From: Pacificimonas pallii
GTDB taxonomy: Bacteria; Pseudomonadota; Alphaproteobacteria; Sphingomonadales; Sphingomonadaceae
Length of the DNA stretch: 64,000 nt
Direction of reading: 5' to 3'
Assembly: GCF_019204005.1 (NCBI RefSeq)
Contig: NZ_JAGSPA010000002.1
Span: 434,001-498,000, forward strand
Position numbers and translations under genes: made by a program. Below, piece by piece: positions 36,118-44,267 of this stretch. Positions within the stretch are counted from its first letter, which is position 1. Each line of letters starts with the position of its first letter. Below the pieces are notes generated by a model, which ran no database searches, was not told the DNA's origin, and saw only the letters and a program-made list of their open reading frames with translations.

Positions 36118-36119
36118 TT

Positions 36120-36395
36120 GTCCTGGCCGGGGGTTTCCAGAACGAATCGGCTCACCTGCGGGAGGGCGGGGCCGGACCGGGCCTGCCGGTCCATTCCGGA
36201 ATGCCGGTGCCGCCTTTTCCGGGCAGAGGAAAGCGTGTGCCGCCTATCGACCTGCCGCACGGAGAGAAGCGCCGCCCTTATATTCAGGCCGCCGGTCATG
36301 GCGGGCTTCATCCCTTGCGATTTCCTCGCACCGGCGCGGCCATATCGCGCGGCGGTAACACTTGTCTGGCATCAGCCCGCTCGGCAATCGCACCG
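36120..36395. other. Gene-free stretch upstream of pta
   Basis: No supportable gene. It contains a perfect 12-bp palindrome CATTCCGGAATG at 36192-36203 and a weak FNR/FixK-like sequence TTGTCTGGCATCAG at 36362-36375 (two mismatches), 34 bases before the pta start. Confidence 0.5.
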
Positions 36396-36409
36396 ATCAG
36401 GAGAACACC

Positions 36410-37330
36410 ATGAACAGCTCAGCGCCCGTCCATCCGCATCATGACCTTGCCGCCGCGCTGATCGAGCGGGCGCGGGCAGGGCGCGCGCCCCTGAGGACGG
36501 CGGTTGTGCACCCCGTCGACGCGGCGTCGCTGGGCGGTGCCATCGCCGCCGCCGATGCCGGACTGATCCGGCCGGTGCTGATCGGTCCCAAGGCCCGGAT
36601 CGAGAGCGCCGGACGCGTGTCCGGCCATGACATGATCGACGTGCCGCACAGCCATGCCGCCGCCGCCAAAGCCGCGGCCCTGGCGGGCGCGGGCGATGTG
36701 GATGCGATCATGAAGGGTGCGCTCCACACGGACGAACTGCTCGCGGCCATTCTGGACAGGAAAGCGGGCCTGCGCACCGCGCGCCGCGTCAGCCATGTTT
36801 TCGTCCTGGATGTGCCGGACCTCAACCGACCGCTTTTCATCAGCGATGCCGCCATCAACATTGCGCCGGACCTCGCCGCGAAGCGCGATATCGTGCAGAA
36901 TGCCATCGACCTCGCCTGCGCGCTTGGAATCAAGGAGCCGAAAGTGGCGATCCTGGCCGCCACCGAGGAGGTCGTGCCCTCAATGTGCGCGACGCTGGAC
37001 GCGGCGGCGCTTTGCAAGATGGCGGATCGCGGCCAGATCACCGGCGGTATCCTCGACGGCCCGCTCGCCTTTGACAATGCCATGTCGCCCGAAGCGCTGA
37101 CCGCGAAGGGCATGACCTCGCCCGTGGCCGGCGCCGCCGACATTCTGATCGTTCCCGATATCGAGGCGGGCAATATCATGGCCAAGCAGCTCGATTATCT
37201 ATCGGGTGCGGACGCCTTTGGGATCGCCTTGGGCGCGAAGGTGCCGATCATCCTGACAAGCCGCGCCGACAGCATTGGCGAGCGGCTGGTGTCGGCGGCG
37301 CTGGCGAAGCTGGCGGCGCAGGCGCAATGA
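36410..37330 (+). CDS. pta: Phosphate acetyltransferase/butyryltransferase-type enzyme
   Basis: Converts acetyl-CoA and phosphate to acetyl phosphate (or a longer acyl homolog), the first step of acetate fermentation. The 306-residue product is of the short Pta/Ptb form without an N-terminal regulatory domain. Seen: RTAVVHPVDAASLGGAIAAA, DAIMKGALHTDELLAAILDR, RRVSHVFVLDVPDLNRPLFI, GITGGILDGPLAFDNAMS-like QITGGILDGPLAFDNAMS and VPDIEAGNIMAKQLDYLSGA. ATG 36410 follows AGGAGA. Its stop overlaps the ackA start (ATGA). Acetyl versus butyryl specificity cannot be decided from sequence alone. Confidence 0.87.
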   Translation: MNSSAPVHPHHDLAAALIERARAGRAPLRTAVVHPVDAASLGGAIAAADAGLIRPVLIGPKARIESAGRVSGHDMIDVPHSHAAAAKAAALAGAGDVDAIMKGALHTDELLAAILDRKAGLRTARRVSHVFVLDVPDLNRPLFISDAAINIAPDLAAKRDIVQNAIDLACALGIKEPKVAILAATEEVVPSMCATLDAAALCKMADRGQITGGILDGPLAFDNAMSPEALTAKGMTSPVAGAADILIVPDIEAGNIMAKQLDYLSGADAFGIALGAKVPIILTSRADSIGERLVSAALAKLAAQAQ

Positions 37331-38421
37331 GCCGGGTCCTTACGCTCAACGCCGGGTCTTCCAGTATCAAATTCGCGCTATACGGCGAGGGTGGGAGCGA
37401 AACGCCCCTGGTGAAGGGGCAGGTCGTATTCGGTATAACGGAAAATGTCCTGCAGGTCGGCGGCGAAGCGGACATGCCCTTCCAGGCGGCGGGCGGTCAT
37501 GCTCCGGTGGCGCTTCTCGAACATCTGCGCGCGCGCCCCGGCTTCGACGGGATTGCCGCCATCGGTCATCGCATCGTGCATGGCGGCCGCGATTTTGAAA
37601 GGCCGGTGCGCCTGACCGAAGACGTGATGTCGAAGCTGCGGGCGCTGGTTCCGCTGGCCCCTTTGCACCAGCCGCATAATCTGGCGGGCATCGCCGCGGC
37701 CAGCGCGATATGGCCGGAGGCGGTTCAGATCGGCGCCTTCGACACCGCGTTTCACTATACCCAGCCGCGGGTGGCCGGGATTTACGCGCTGCCCCCCGAA
37801 TATGAAGCGCGCGGGCTGATCCGCTACGGTTTCCACGGCCTTTCCTACCAATATGTCGCCGAGGAACTGCGGCGCCGGGACGGCGGAATCCCGGAGCGCA
37901 CCATCGTCGCGCATCTTGGCGCGGGGTGCAGCATGGCGGCGCTCAGAAACGGGCGCAGTATCGCCACCAGTATGGGATTCACGGCGCTGGACGGCCTGCC
38001 GATGGCGACCCGCAGCGGCCGCGTCGACCCCGGTCTGATCCTGCACCTGATCGGGCACGAGGGCATGTCGGCGGCCGAGCTGGGCGATCTTCTCTACCGG
38101 AAATCCGGACTGGCCGGTCTGTCGGGAACGACCGGCGACATGCGCGCCCTTGCCGCCAGCGACGCGCCCGATGCCCGCTTTGCCCGCGATTATTTCGCCT
38201 ATTGCTGCCGCATGGAGATCGGCGCGCTCGCAGCGGCGCTGGGCGGCTGCGACGCGCTCGTCTTCACAGGCGGGGTCGGCGCGAACGATACCGCCATCCG
38301 CGCAGACATCATGCACGGCCTGGACTGGCTTTGTGTGCCGACGGTCCTCGCCATGCCGACGGATGAGGAGCGTGTCATCGCGGAAGGCTGCGCCGCGCTC
38401 CTCGGTGAGGTCAATGGGTGA
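37327..38421 (+). CDS. ackA: Acetate kinase
   Basis: Transfers the phosphate of acetyl phosphate to ADP, yielding ATP and acetate. The 364-residue product has the family start VLTLNAGSSSIKFALY, GHRIVHGGRDFERPV, the catalytic segment GAFDTAFHYTQPR, YGFHGLSYQYVAEEL, VAHLGAGCSMAALRNGRS, DTSMG-like TSMGFTALDGLPMATRSG, and VFTGGVGAND near the C-terminus. It is translationally coupled to pta by ATGA. Its 3' end overlaps the convergent universal stress protein gene by 11 bp, so transcripts from both sides must run into each other. Confidence 0.94.
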   Translation: MSRVLTLNAGSSSIKFALYGEGGSETPLVKGQVVFGITENVLQVGGEADMPFQAAGGHAPVALLEHLRARPGFDGIAAIGHRIVHGGRDFERPVRLTEDVMSKLRALVPLAPLHQPHNLAGIAAASAIWPEAVQIGAFDTAFHYTQPRVAGIYALPPEYEARGLIRYGFHGLSYQYVAEELRRRDGGIPERTIVAHLGAGCSMAALRNGRSIATSMGFTALDGLPMATRSGRVDPGLILHLIGHEGMSAAELGDLLYRKSGLAGLSGTTGDMRALAASDAPDARFARDYFAYCCRMEIGALAAALGGCDALVFTGGVGANDTAIRADIMHGLDWLCVPTVLAMPTDEERVIAEGCAALLGEVNG

Positions 38422-39232
38422 ACAGGACGGGAAATTCACGCTGGGTCAGCATGTGCTGCGTCACGCCGCCAAGCATCATCTCTGCCATGCGCGGACGGCC
38501 ATAGGCGCCCATGACGATCAGATCGGCGGCAACGCCCTTGGCGGCGTCGAGGATCGTGTAGGAGTCCGTCTCCTTCTCGACGAGTTCGTCGATTTCGACT
38601 TCCAGCCCGTGATAGCCAAGATACCGGGCCGCGGATTCCAGGCCTTCATGGCCAACCTTGCCCTTGCCGACACGCACGACAAGCACATTGTCCGCCTGCT
38701 TGAGGAAAGGGATGCTTGACCGCAGCGCGCGGGCGGCTTCCTCGCTGCCGTCCCATGCGACAAGGACCTGCCCTTTTGGTTCGAAGCGCTTCAGGTCCTC
38801 GGGTATCCCCAGGACAGGGCCGCGAATGCCGGTGACGATCTCACCCAAAAACCGTTTGCTGCTTTGTATGCCCATATCGCGGTCGGTAAGGCTGACGATG
38901 GTGAGGTCGGCAAGGAGCGCCTTGCGCTGAAGTCCGTGGGCGCTGTCGATATGCAGCCGTGCCCAGGTCCATGGCACGTCTTCCTTGGCCAATTTGGCTT
39001 CCCACTTGTCGCGAAATCTCTGCCAGGCCTCTTCGGCTTCCTTTCGCAGCGCGTCGGTCGGGTATCCGGTCCAGACGCCGAGGGGATAGGTGTTGACGAC
39101 CAGTGACGATAGCGAAATCGAATGGCAGCAGGTCAGATGCGCATCCATCACCCGCGCGGTCGCCAGCGCCGCCTCCATGCGCGAGCCCTGCGCCTCGTCG
39201 TCATTCATGTGCAAGAGAATGCTCTTCATCAT
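38411..39232 (-). CDS. Tandem-domain universal stress protein
   Basis: Usp proteins help survival under starvation, hypoxia and other stresses; some bind ATP. The 273-residue product has two Usp-like domains. The first is degenerate (KSILLHMNDDEAQGSRMEAA). The second has QVLVAWDGSEEAARALRSSI and the nucleotide-type end DLIVMGAYGRPRMAEMMLGG with TQHMLTQREFPVLFTH. I chose ATG 39232, behind AAAGGAACGGG; 39229 is equally possible. A perfect FNR/FixK box lies 73 bp upstream, so it belongs to the low-oxygen set as its rightmost member. Confidence 0.88.
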   Translation of the reverse strand: MMKSILLHMNDDEAQGSRMEAALATARVMDAHLTCCHSISLSSLVVNTYPLGVWTGYPTDALRKEAEEAWQRFRDKWEAKLAKEDVPWTWARLHIDSAHGLQRKALLADLTIVSLTDRDMGIQSSKRFLGEIVTGIRGPVLGIPEDLKRFEPKGQVLVAWDGSEEAARALRSSIPFLKQADNVLVVRVGKGKVGHEGLESAARYLGYHGLEVEIDELVEKETDSYTILDAAKGVAADLIVMGAYGRPRMAEMMLGGVTQHMLTQREFPVLFTH

Positions 39233-39305
39233 CCCGTTCCTTTCCCGTCCCCCGAACAGCGATCCGGTTCGCATTCTCATCTGAAGGAACAGGGGCCGCG
39301 CGGGA

Positions 39306-39319
39306 TTGACGCCCGTCAA
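39306..39319 (-). promoter_or_regulatory. FNR/FixK-type box upstream of the universal stress protein gene
   Basis: TTGACGCCCGTCAA, a perfect site identical to the one upstream of hsp20, 73 bases before the usp start. It is the last box of the island. Confidence 0.85.
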
Positions 39320-39404
39320 TCCGGGTCGGCGGAGAGTTCGGAACGGTATTCGAACCCGGCGCCACGCACACGGGGCCGCCGTGGTGGCTGCGCGCAGCGA
39401 AGAG

Positions 39405-39496
39405 TGGCGGACACGGAGGGATTCGAACCCTCGGTACGGGATAAACCGTACGGCGGTTTAGCAAACCACTGGTTTCAGCCACTCACCCACGTGTCC
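39405..39496 (-). tRNA. tRNA-Ser (anticodon GCU)
   Basis: On the minus strand the acceptor GGACACG pairs with CGTGTCC, followed by discriminator G and an encoded CCA. The anticodon loop TTTGCTAAA gives GCU. The long variable arm (CGTACGG and pairing CCGTACC) and the T-loop TTCGAAT make a 92-base class II tRNA typical of serine. Confidence 0.93.
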
Positions 39497-39544
39497 GCGC
39501 TGGCTTGGCCAAGGCGGCGGACTTAGCGAGGTCGCTCGTCGCTT

Positions 39545-40639
39545 TCAACGCTCTTTCGGCGGAGATTCGGTTTCCGGGCGATTTGCAGCTTTCAGTTCCT
39601 CGACAATCAGCTTCACATCCTGCGCACGGTCGCGGGGCAGGGCGACCACCGCGTCGCCGGTCGCGATCAGGACGATATTGTCCAGTCCCACGGCCGCAGC
39701 GAGGATGCCGTCGCCCCAGACGAGGCTGCCCGAGCAGTCTTTCGCGATGGCGTCACCCATAAGCGCATTGCCGTCCGCATCCTGGGGGAGAACGCCGTGC
39801 AACGCGTCGAAGCCGCCAATGTCGGACCAGCCCATGGTGACGGGAACAACCGCCTTGCGTTCGGCGGGCTCCATGATGGCGTAATCTATGCTTTGCGAGG
39901 CACAGGCGGCGAAATGACTGGCGTCGGGGCGAATGACATTGCCGGATGCGGTGCGACCCGCCCACGCCGCTGCACTTTCGCGTGCAATGTCGGCGGCGTG
40001 CCTTTCAAGGGCCTGAAGGTAACTGTCGGCGCGCATCAGGAAAATGCCCGCGTTCCAGTAATAGCCGCCTGCGTTTACATACGCCTCCGCTACGGCGAGT
40101 TCAGGCTTCTCCTTGAAGCTGCGGACGCGTTTGCTTTTTCCGGACAGGTCCTCTGCGGCTTCAATATAGCCATAGCCGGTTTCGGGGCGGTCGGGTTCAA
40201 TGCCGAAGGTCACCAGCCATCCTTCATTCGCCGCCGGAACGGCCGCGGCGATGGCGGCGTGGAAGGCCGCCTCGTCCGCGATCAGATGGTCGGATGGCAT
40301 GACGAGCATCAGGCCATCGGCGGCGGACTGGGCGACCATATGGGCCGCGAGCGCGATGGCCGGGGCGGTATTGCGCGCGGCCGGTTCCAGGATGAGGCCG
40401 GAAAGGGCGGTACCCTGAAGAGCCTCGGTCACGAGCGATTCGTGCGCTGCGCCTGCGACAATGACAGGCGCCGCAAATTCCGCACGGTTCGTCCGGGCCG
40501 CCGTTGCGGCGATCATGCTTTGCTGCTGGCCGAGATGCAGCATCTGCTTGGGTCGCAGCGCGCGTGACAGCGGCCAGAGCCGTGTGCCGCTGCCTCCGGA
40601 GAGGATGACGGGCCAGATCGAGGGGGAGGCGGTGGTCAT
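39545..40639 (-). CDS. manC: Mannose-1-phosphate guanylyltransferase
   Basis: Makes GDP-mannose from mannose 1-phosphate and GTP for polysaccharide synthesis. The 364-residue product is the short form, without the C-terminal isomerase domain. Seen: the nucleotidyltransferase signature WPVILSGGSGTRLWPLSRAL with PKQ, ILEPAARNTAPAIALAAH, MLVMPSDHLIADEAAF, GYGYIEAAE, FKEKPELAVAEAYVNAGGYY and MEPAERKAVVPVTMGWSDIG. I chose ATG 40639 because homology starts there. It is divergent from the glycosyltransferase gene at 40828, with which it shares a 188-bp promoter region. Confidence 0.9.
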   Translation of the reverse strand: MTTASPSIWPVILSGGSGTRLWPLSRALRPKQMLHLGQQQSMIAATAARTNRAEFAAPVIVAGAAHESLVTEALQGTALSGLILEPAARNTAPAIALAAHMVAQSAADGLMLVMPSDHLIADEAAFHAAIAAAVPAANEGWLVTFGIEPDRPETGYGYIEAAEDLSGKSKRVRSFKEKPELAVAEAYVNAGGYYWNAGIFLMRADSYLQALERHAADIARESAAAWAGRTASGNVIRPDASHFAACASQSIDYAIMEPAERKAVVPVTMGWSDIGGFDALHGVLPQDADGNALMGDAIAKDCSGSLVWGDGILAAAVGLDNIVLIATGDAVVALPRDRAQDVKLIVEELKAANRPETESPPKER

Positions 40640-40827
40640 ATTTATCGTCCGGAAAAATGCTGTTTTTGAGGCGCGGCATGGGCAGATGGCGGTGTGCAGG
40701 CCGTCTCTATCCCGTGACTGCCCGCGTGACCAACTGTATGATGGAATTGGTAACGGTTTCGTTCTAAGCACCGCGGTTAATTCAGAGCCGATGTCCCCCA
40801 CCTCGTTTTCCTGGAGTTGTCCTCGCC

Positions 40828-42213
40828 GTGATCCGGCTGTTCAAACATTATTTGCCGCGGTCATTGCTCATGCTCGGCATGTTCGAGATCGTGCTTGTCT
40901 TTGTCGCGGCCGTGCTGGCCTGGGAATTCGCCTGGATCATGGCGGATTCCGAAGCGCCGGCATTATCAGGCTTTATCGTGGAGGCTGTCGTCTTCACGGT
41001 GACGGTATACACGATGATGCTGGGCCTTGGCGCCTATCAGCTGTCGTCGTTCCGGTCATTCCGGATGACCAGCGCGCGTCTGGTCGCGGCCATGATGATG
41101 AGCATCGTCATTCTGTCGTTCCTGATGCTGATCGTGCCGACGCTGGTCGTCTGGCGCAGCGTGCTGCTGTACGCGGTGATCCTGTCTTTCCTGTTTATCG
41201 CGCTGACCCGAATTCTGTTTCTGGCGATTATCGGCTGGCAGCGGTTTCGGGAGCCGATCGTGGTACTGGGCGCGGGCGAACAGGGCGCGCGCATGCAGGA
41301 ACTCGCGGCGGACCCGTCGGCCTCATTCGAGATTGTGAAACATCTGAGCCTGGCTCGCGATGAAGGCAATCTGGCGAGCGCCGAACCATTCGACGCGATC
41401 GGATCGCTGCGCAACTATTGCGCGGACCATGACGTCGAGGAGATTGTGCTGTCGCTTGACGAGCGGCGCGGGTCGCTGCCGTCCGACGCGCTTTTGAAAG
41501 CGAAGATGTCGGGTGTGAATGTGACCGACATGTCGTCATTCCTGGAACGCACCACCGGCCGTGTCGACCTGCGGTCCGTGCATCCAAGCTGGCTGATCTT
41601 TTCTGACGGGTTCCTGGGGTCGTCCGGGCTTGCCGTCGCCTCCAAGCGATTGTTCGACCTGGTGGCAAGCGGCGTGCTGCTGCTGCTTTCCTCGCCCATT
41701 CTGATTGTCACCGCAGCCGCCGTGAAGCTGACCAGTCCGGGACCCGTATTCTATCGGCAGGAGCGTGTCGGGCAGTTCGGCAAGACTTTCGAAGTGATGA
41801 AGTTCCGTTCGATGGTTCAGGATGCGGAGAAGGACGGCGCAGTCTGGGCGCAGAAGGGCGACGCGCGTGTCACGAAGGTAGGCAAGATTATCCGCGCGAC
41901 GCGCATTGACGAAATTCCGCAGATTTTCAATGTCTTCAACGGCGATATGAGTTTTGTCGGACCGCGTCCCGAACGGCCGATGTTCGTTGAGGAACTGGCG
42001 AAGCAAATTCCGTTCTATGACGAGCGGCATGTCGTAAAGCCCGGGATCACCGGCTGGGCGCAATTGAACTACCCCTATGGTGCGAGCGTCGAGGATGCCC
42101 GGCACAAGCTGGAATATGATCTTTACTATATCAAGAATTACAGCCTGTTCCTGGATATCGTGACGTTGATCCAGACGGTGCGCGTCGTGGTGTGGCAGGA
42201 CGGCGTTCGCTAA
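40828..42213 (+). CDS. XrtA/PEP-CTERM-associated polyprenyl glycosylphosphotransferase
   Basis: Membrane enzyme that transfers a first sugar phosphate to undecaprenyl phosphate to start exopolysaccharide assembly. The 461-residue product has four N-terminal hydrophobic helices (to about residue 135), a nucleotide-binding-like middle (IVVLGAGEQGARMQELAADP), one more membrane segment (FDLVASGVLLLLSSPILIVT), and the bacterial sugar transferase domain (SPGPVFYRQERVGQFGKTFE, MKFRSMVQDAE, RIDEIPQIFNVFNGDMSFVG and PRPERP). The start is a GTG behind GGAG. The neighbours PrsK, PrsR and PrsT identify it as the glycosyltransferase of the exosortase-associated cluster. Confidence 0.87.
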   Translation: MIRLFKHYLPRSLLMLGMFEIVLVFVAAVLAWEFAWIMADSEAPALSGFIVEAVVFTVTVYTMMLGLGAYQLSSFRSFRMTSARLVAAMMMSIVILSFLMLIVPTLVVWRSVLLYAVILSFLFIALTRILFLAIIGWQRFREPIVVLGAGEQGARMQELAADPSASFEIVKHLSLARDEGNLASAEPFDAIGSLRNYCADHDVEEIVLSLDERRGSLPSDALLKAKMSGVNVTDMSSFLERTTGRVDLRSVHPSWLIFSDGFLGSSGLAVASKRLFDLVASGVLLLLSSPILIVTAAAVKLTSPGPVFYRQERVGQFGKTFEVMKFRSMVQDAEKDGAVWAQKGDARVTKVGKIIRATRIDEIPQIFNVFNGDMSFVGPRPERPMFVEELAKQIPFYDERHVVKPGITGWAQLNYPYGASVEDARHKLEYDLYYIKNYSLFLDIVTLIQTVRVVVWQDGVR

Positions 42214-42226
42214 TGGCCGCGTCTAG

Positions 42227-44257
42227 ATGACGGCAGCTGAGGCAGTCCTCAGCCACTGGGTCGCGGCCGCGGCCTTTGCCGTCATGGCGATCGTTCTCGT
42301 GCTGCGCCCGCGCGGCGCGGCGCCGCGATGGCTCGCCCTGGCCGCGATCGTCATGGCAATCTGGGGCGCGGTGTTCGCCAACGCCGCGGCGACGGGTGTC
42401 AATTTCGCGCTGACGGTCTCCCTGGGCGAGACCCTGCGCAGCGGCGTGTGGATTCTTTTCATCGCCATGCTGATGCAGACGAGCTGGCAGGGTCAGGATC
42501 AGAACCCCTCCAGGGTCGTGCTGCGGGTCATGCTGCTGATCGTCGCTGCACAGCTGACGCTGGACATCGGCCTGATCATGGGCGCGGGCTTCAGCCGCGT
42601 GCTGGATTTCATGTCCGCCCTCTTTCGGGTGGCGGTCGCGATTGGCGGCCTCGTCCTTACGCACAACCTCTATGTGTCGAGCGCGCCGGCGAACCGCTGG
42701 AGCCTGAACATTCTGTGCATCGGGCTTGCCGGTATCTTTGGTTACGATCTCAACCTCTTCACCCTCTCCATGCTCGACGCCTCGCTGGAGGACCAGTTTC
42801 TGGATGCGCGCGGCTTTGCCAATGCGCTGACGGTACCGCTCTTTCTGGTGGCGGCGCTTCGCAACCGGTCGCTGGCGCTACAACTGTCGCGGCAGGCGGC
42901 GTTCCAGACATTCGCGCTGGGGGCGGTGGGCATCTATCTGGTCGGCATGTCGCTGGCGGCTTACGCGCTGGGCGCGCTGGGCGGCGACTGGGGCAGGCTG
43001 TTCCAGATCGTGCTGGTCTTCGGCGCGATTCTGCTGGGCGCGGTCGTCATGTTTTCCGGACGCGCGCGGGCCTGGCTGAGGGTCAAGATCAACAAGCACT
43101 TCTTTGCCTATAAATATGATTACCGCGAGGAATGGCTGCGATTCATCGCGACGGTATCGCGTTCCGGGCCCGGTTTTGGGGAATTGCCGGTGCGGGTCAT
43201 CGAGGCGGTTGCCAGTATCGTCGATTCGCCCGGCGGCGCCCTCTACGTGCGCGACGATGACGGCGTTTTTCAGCCCGAAAGCAGATGGAATTTACGCAGC
43301 CTCGATCTTGCGCCGCTCGCACCTGGCGCCGAGCTGCTGAACGACATGGAAGCGAACGCGCGCATTATCGAATGCGACGGCGCCGACGGACTGCCGCCGG
43401 AGATCAGCGGCAATCCGCGCTGCTGGCTGTTGGTCCCGCTCGGCCATGTCGAGGCGCTGAGTGCCATTATTCTGCTGGAGCGCTCACGCTCCAAACGCGA
43501 GATGGACTGGGAAGACTATGACATTCTGCGCACCGTCGGCCGTCAGGCAGCGAGCTATATCGCCGAACAGAATGCGCTCGAAAGTCTGGAGGAATCCCGG
43601 AAATTCGAGGAATTCAACCGCCGTTTCGCGTTCATCATGCACGATATTAAGAATCTGGTGTCACAGCTGAGTCTGGTGGCGCGCAATGCCGAGCGACACG
43701 CGGATAAGCCGGAGTTCCGCGCCGACATGGTGGCGACCCTGCAAAGTTCCGTTGGAAAGATGAACGATATGCTGGCGCGCCTGTCGCAGGAAACCGCGAA
43801 GGACAAGCCAAGCGACCGGTTTGACCTGCGTGCCCTGCTGGAGGAGATTGCCACGGACAAAAATCGCGGCGGTGCGAATGTCCGCCTGGACGCGGAGGCT
43901 TACCCCCTTGAGATTGCGGGCACGCGTGCCAAAATGGAGCAGGGGATCGGACATCTGGTGCAGAACGCGATTGACGCGAGTATACCGGGAGCGCCGGTGG
44001 ACCTGCGGCTGAGGAACGAGGCGGGGGCAATAAAATTGATCGTGGAGGACCGGGGTAGCGGTATGAGCGCGGAATTCATCCGCGACGGCCTGTTCAAGCC
44101 CTTCCGGTCCACGAAGGCCGCCGGATTTGGGATTGGTGCCTATGAATCCCGCGAAATCATTCGCGGTGCGGGCGGACGTCTGGATGTTCACTCGGCAGAG
44201 GGCGAGGGGACCAGCTTTATCATTCACTTCCCGGTAAGTCCGGCGCGGCAGGAATAA
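42227..44257 (+). CDS. prsK: XrtA/PEP-CTERM system histidine kinase PrsK
   Basis: Predicted membrane sensor kinase that pairs with PrsR. The 676-residue product starts with about eight hydrophobic helices (residues 5-285) and continues with a GAF-like region (residues about 310-450: FGELPVRVIEAVASIVDSPG). The kinase core has the H-box FAFIMHDIKNLVSQLSLVAR and ATP-binding segments GHLVQNAIDAS, VEDRGSGMS and FGIGAYESREIIRGAGGRL. ATG 42227 lies 13 bp after the glycosyltransferase stop. PrsR follows 10 bp after its stop. The signal it senses is unknown. Confidence 0.88.
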   Translation: MTAAEAVLSHWVAAAAFAVMAIVLVLRPRGAAPRWLALAAIVMAIWGAVFANAAATGVNFALTVSLGETLRSGVWILFIAMLMQTSWQGQDQNPSRVVLRVMLLIVAAQLTLDIGLIMGAGFSRVLDFMSALFRVAVAIGGLVLTHNLYVSSAPANRWSLNILCIGLAGIFGYDLNLFTLSMLDASLEDQFLDARGFANALTVPLFLVAALRNRSLALQLSRQAAFQTFALGAVGIYLVGMSLAAYALGALGGDWGRLFQIVLVFGAILLGAVVMFSGRARAWLRVKINKHFFAYKYDYREEWLRFIATVSRSGPGFGELPVRVIEAVASIVDSPGGALYVRDDDGVFQPESRWNLRSLDLAPLAPGAELLNDMEANARIIECDGADGLPPEISGNPRCWLLVPLGHVEALSAIILLERSRSKREMDWEDYDILRTVGRQAASYIAEQNALESLEESRKFEEFNRRFAFIMHDIKNLVSQLSLVARNAERHADKPEFRADMVATLQSSVGKMNDMLARLSQETAKDKPSDRFDLRALLEEIATDKNRGGANVRLDAEAYPLEIAGTRAKMEQGIGHLVQNAIDASIPGAPVDLRLRNEAGAIKLIVEDRGSGMSAEFIRDGLFKPFRSTKAAGFGIGAYESREIIRGAGGRLDVHSAEGEGTSFIIHFPVSPARQE

Positions 44258-44267
44258 ATTCGATATT

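Noticed and set aside
36362-36375. FNR/FixK-like box before pta
   Set aside because: Two mismatches to TTGA-N6-TCAA and only 34 bases from the start codon; too weak to count with the others.
36105-36413. Open frame in the hsp20-pta gap
   Set aside because: It begins inside the hsp20 terminator, is rich in Pro, Gly and Arg without pattern, and has no ribosome-binding site.
40640-40827. Sigma-54 (-24/-12) promoter before the glycosyltransferase gene
   Set aside because: Several GG and GC pairs exist, but none fits TGGCAC-N5-TTGC well enough to report.
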